NCBI GenBank assembly: GCA_902478725.1
Contig: CABSMD010000029.1
Coordinates: 1-17,778 of the forward strand
Direction of reading: 5' to 3'
Source: an uncultured Clostridia bacterium
GTDB taxonomy: Bacteria; Bacillota; Clostridia; HGM11514
Length of the DNA stretch: 17,778 nt
Shown here: positions 15,759 to 17,778 of the stretch, in pieces
Layout: each line of letters opens with the position of its first letter
Position numbering within the stretch: position 1 is the first letter of the stretch
Notes under the pieces: generated by a model
Database searches by the model: none
The model's input: the letters and a program-made list of their open reading frames with translations, nothing else
Told to the model about the DNA's origin: nothing
Program-made: the position numbers and the translations under genes

Positions 15759-15794
15759 TTAAGTGTAAATATATCACATCTAAGGAGGAAGAAG

Positions 15795-17778
15795 ATGAAA
15801 AAGACAGTAGCATTCGTCCTGCTGCTCTGCATGGTATTTACCTGCATGGGGGCAGCTGTGGCGGCAGACACACAGGAAGCCGTATTTTTGTATGTAGCAA
15901 CAGACGGCGCTGACACCAACAATGGTACGATCGACGCGCCTTATGCGACCTTGCAGGCGGCAGTCACGGCGGCACGGGCCATCGACGACCTGGTCGTCAT
16001 CAACGTGCGCGGCGGCAGCTACCGGGTGACCGATACGGTCGAGCTGACGGCGGCGGACAGCAACCTGGTTATCCGCGCATATAAGGATGAAAAGGTTGAG
16101 TTTACTGGCGGGGACAAGGTGCCTTACAGCGCGTTCTCCAAGGTGACCGATACGGCTGTTTTAAACCGGATCGTAGAAAAGAACGGGAAAGACAAGGTCA
16201 TGCAGGCAAACCTCAAGGACCTCGGTATCACTGAGTACGGTGAGATGCGTCCGCAGGGCTTTTTGACGGCAGACAACAGTGGCTATTCCACATCCCTGAC
16301 CTATCAGGACGATTTCCTGACCGTGGCCAGCTATCCGAACGATGGCTATACGATGATCAACAAGATTATCGACGATGGTTCCAAATCAGACCCGGTCAAG
16401 GGCAATTTGCAGCCGTGTACCTTTACGGTATCTGACAGTCGTTACAAACAGTGGACGGATGCGGATGATATCTGGGTGTTCGGTTACTTCCGCCATGATT
16501 GGGCGGATACCACGATGTCGGCTGACATCAACTTTGAATCTGGTGAGATCAGCACTTTTTGTGGCAAAGGTTACAATCCAGTGGTTGATCGCCGGGTAAA
16601 ATTCATTAACCTGTTGGAAGAGCTCGACGCGGCGGGCGAATGGTACGTGGACCGCGAAAACGGTATCCTGTACCTCATTCCGCCGGAGGGCTTCAAGTCT
16701 GGCGAGGAGCTGGTATTTACCGCATATGACAAGCCGTTTTTCACGATCAAAGAAGCGAAAAACATTACCTTCCAGGGGATTCGGTTCGCCAACACACGGG
16801 CCCGTGGCTTTGATATGGAAAAGTCTGACGGAATCGTGATCGACGCTTGTGAGCTGACCGGCATCGGTGACTGTGTGGTTTACGTGTCCGAATGCTATAA
16901 CACTGGTGTGAGAAACTCCCACCTGCACGATCTGGGGTCTTGGGGCGTTTACTTCTTAAAGTGCGGTGACCGCGAAACCCTTACCCCGGGCAATTGTTTT
17001 GTGGAAAACTGCCACATTGAGACCTTCTCACAGTATCGGAAAACCTACTCTCCGGCGATACATATGTGGTATGATGTAGGCACCCGCGTGGCTCATAATG
17101 AAATCCACGACGCGCCGCATTTTGCGATCCGTTATGATTCCAACGATAACATCATGGAGTACAACGAATTTTATGACATCTGCCAGGATACGGCCGATTC
17201 CGGCGCGGTCTATACAGGACGCGACTGGACGACCCGCGGCAATGAAATCCGCTACAACTATTTCCATGACCTGACCATGATCGAGACCACCACCGGCATG
17301 GAAATGCAGGCAGTCTATCTGGACGACATGCATTCCTCTACGGCCGTCTTTGGTAACGTTTTCTATCGTGTTGACTCTGTTGCCCTGTATGGCGGCGGAC
17401 GTGACAACACCTTTGAAAACAATATTATGCTCGAGTGCAAAAAGCCGTTCGTGTTCGATGCGCGTGCGACGACTTGGGCAAGCTGGCAAAAGGGCAGCGA
17501 GATTATGAACCATTTGGAAGAGGTGCCCTACAGCGAAGGCGTCTGGGCGGAGAAATACCCTGCTCTGGCCAACATACTCAAGGATGATCCTAATATCCCC
17601 AAGGGCAACAGCATCAAAAACAACGTGGAATACCGTTCTGCCGGATATACCATCGATCCTTTGGTATCCCAGCATGGTACGGTTGAAGACAATATCACAA
17701 TCACCAAGACCGATTCATTTGCAGATTACAAGAACAAGGACTTCACGGTGCTGGAAGACAGCGAGATCAAGGAAAAAC
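15795..17778 (+). CDS. Secreted right-handed parallel beta-helix protein (GH141-like), 3' partial
   Basis: The frame is open for 661 codons and runs off the right edge. Residues 1-24 form a signal peptide (MKKTVAFVLLLCMVF, ending AAVAAD), so the protein is exported. The mature part begins with YVATDGADTNNGT, the usual opening motif of these beta-helix proteins, and shares many blocks with the protein at 1-3937: YKDEKV then F-GG, L-DLG, and GAVYTGRDW with RYNYFHDL. D468 and D477 match D463 and D472 of the paralogue at identical spacing, which suggests a conserved active site. VYLDDMHSS and GNVFY follow in the same order in both. A polysaccharide-cleaving role of the GH141 type is inferred; the substrate is unknown. 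The start is certain: TAAGGAGG sits a few bases before the ATG. Whether it also carries SLH or other anchors cannot be seen here. Confidence 0.85.
   Translation, partial: MKKTVAFVLLLCMVFTCMGAAVAADTQEAVFLYVATDGADTNNGTIDAPYATLQAAVTAARAIDDLVVINVRGGSYRVTDTVELTAADSNLVIRAYKDEKVEFTGGDKVPYSAFSKVTDTAVLNRIVEKNGKDKVMQANLKDLGITEYGEMRPQGFLTADNSGYSTSLTYQDDFLTVASYPNDGYTMINKIIDDGSKSDPVKGNLQPCTFTVSDSRYKQWTDADDIWVFGYFRHDWADTTMSADINFESGEISTFCGKGYNPVVDRRVKFINLLEELDAAGEWYVDRENGILYLIPPEGFKSGEELVFTAYDKPFFTIKEAKNITFQGIRFANTRARGFDMEKSDGIVIDACELTGIGDCVVYVSECYNTGVRNSHLHDLGSWGVYFLKCGDRETLTPGNCFVENCHIETFSQYRKTYSPAIHMWYDVGTRVAHNEIHDAPHFAIRYDSNDNIMEYNEFYDICQDTADSGAVYTGRDWTTRGNEIRYNYFHDLTMIETTTGMEMQAVYLDDMHSSTAVFGNVFYRVDSVALYGGGRDNTFENNIMLECKKPFVFDARATTWASWQKGSEIMNHLEEVPYSEGVWAEKYPALANILKDDPNIPKGNSIKNNVEYRSAGYTIDPLVSQHGTVEDNITITKTDSFADYKNKDFTVLEDSEIKEK

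Noticed and set aside
17028..17675. 215-codon minus-strand frame near the right edge
   Set aside because: It lies wholly opposite the open beta-helix frame starting at 15795, whose signal peptide and paralogue prove the + strand is coding.

Overview
The window looks like chromosomal DNA of a moderately GC-rich anaerobic Bacillota bacterium, most likely class Clostridia. The signs are strong AGGAGG-type ribosome binding sites, consensus-like -35/-10 promoters, several intrinsic terminators, S-layer homology (SLH) domains, a BlaI/M56 signalling pair, and large secreted parallel beta-helix proteins. This taxonomic placement is inference. I saw no rRNA, tRNA, CRISPR array or insertion sequence.

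Left part, + strand (1-7399): an apparent three-gene operon. It holds (i) a large beta-helix carbohydrate-active protein with three C-terminal SLH domains, cut by the left edge; (ii) a secreted protein with Ig-like and LamG-like domains; and (iii) a cytoplasmic (alpha/alpha)6-barrel glycosidase of the GH63/trehalase type. A long hairpin with a T-tract ends the unit. The likely logic is surface binding and cleavage of a polysaccharide followed by cytoplasmic trimming of the imported product. No transporter is visible.

Middle, + strand (7336-14312): separate housekeeping-type units. They are an M20 amidohydrolase, whose best promoter lies inside the preceding terminator hairpin; a P-type Ca2+-transporting ATPase; a BlaI-type repressor with two operator-like palindromes at its own promoter; an M56 (BlaR1/MecR1-like) membrane peptidase; and a separate protein that looks like the detached last transmembrane helix plus sensor part of that receptor. 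A GNAT acetyltransferase follows. Terminators sit after the M20 gene, the ATPase, the sensor gene and (weaker) the acetyltransferase.

Right part: a minus-strand unit (15297-14343) with a good promoter, a small unrecognised gene broken by a one-base frameshift in an A6 run, and a class I SAM methyltransferase. Divergent from it is a short mosaic ORF (15387-15755), probably the remnant of a secreted protein, ending in a hairpin. Last comes the start of a second secreted beta-helix protein (from 15795), a paralogue of the first, running off the right edge.

The least ordinary points are the split BlaR1-like receptor with a copper-amine-oxidase-like sensor instead of a penicillin-binding domain, the beta-helix/LamG/GH63-like operon, the terminator-embedded promoter, and the hidden frameshifted gene upstream of the methyltransferase.
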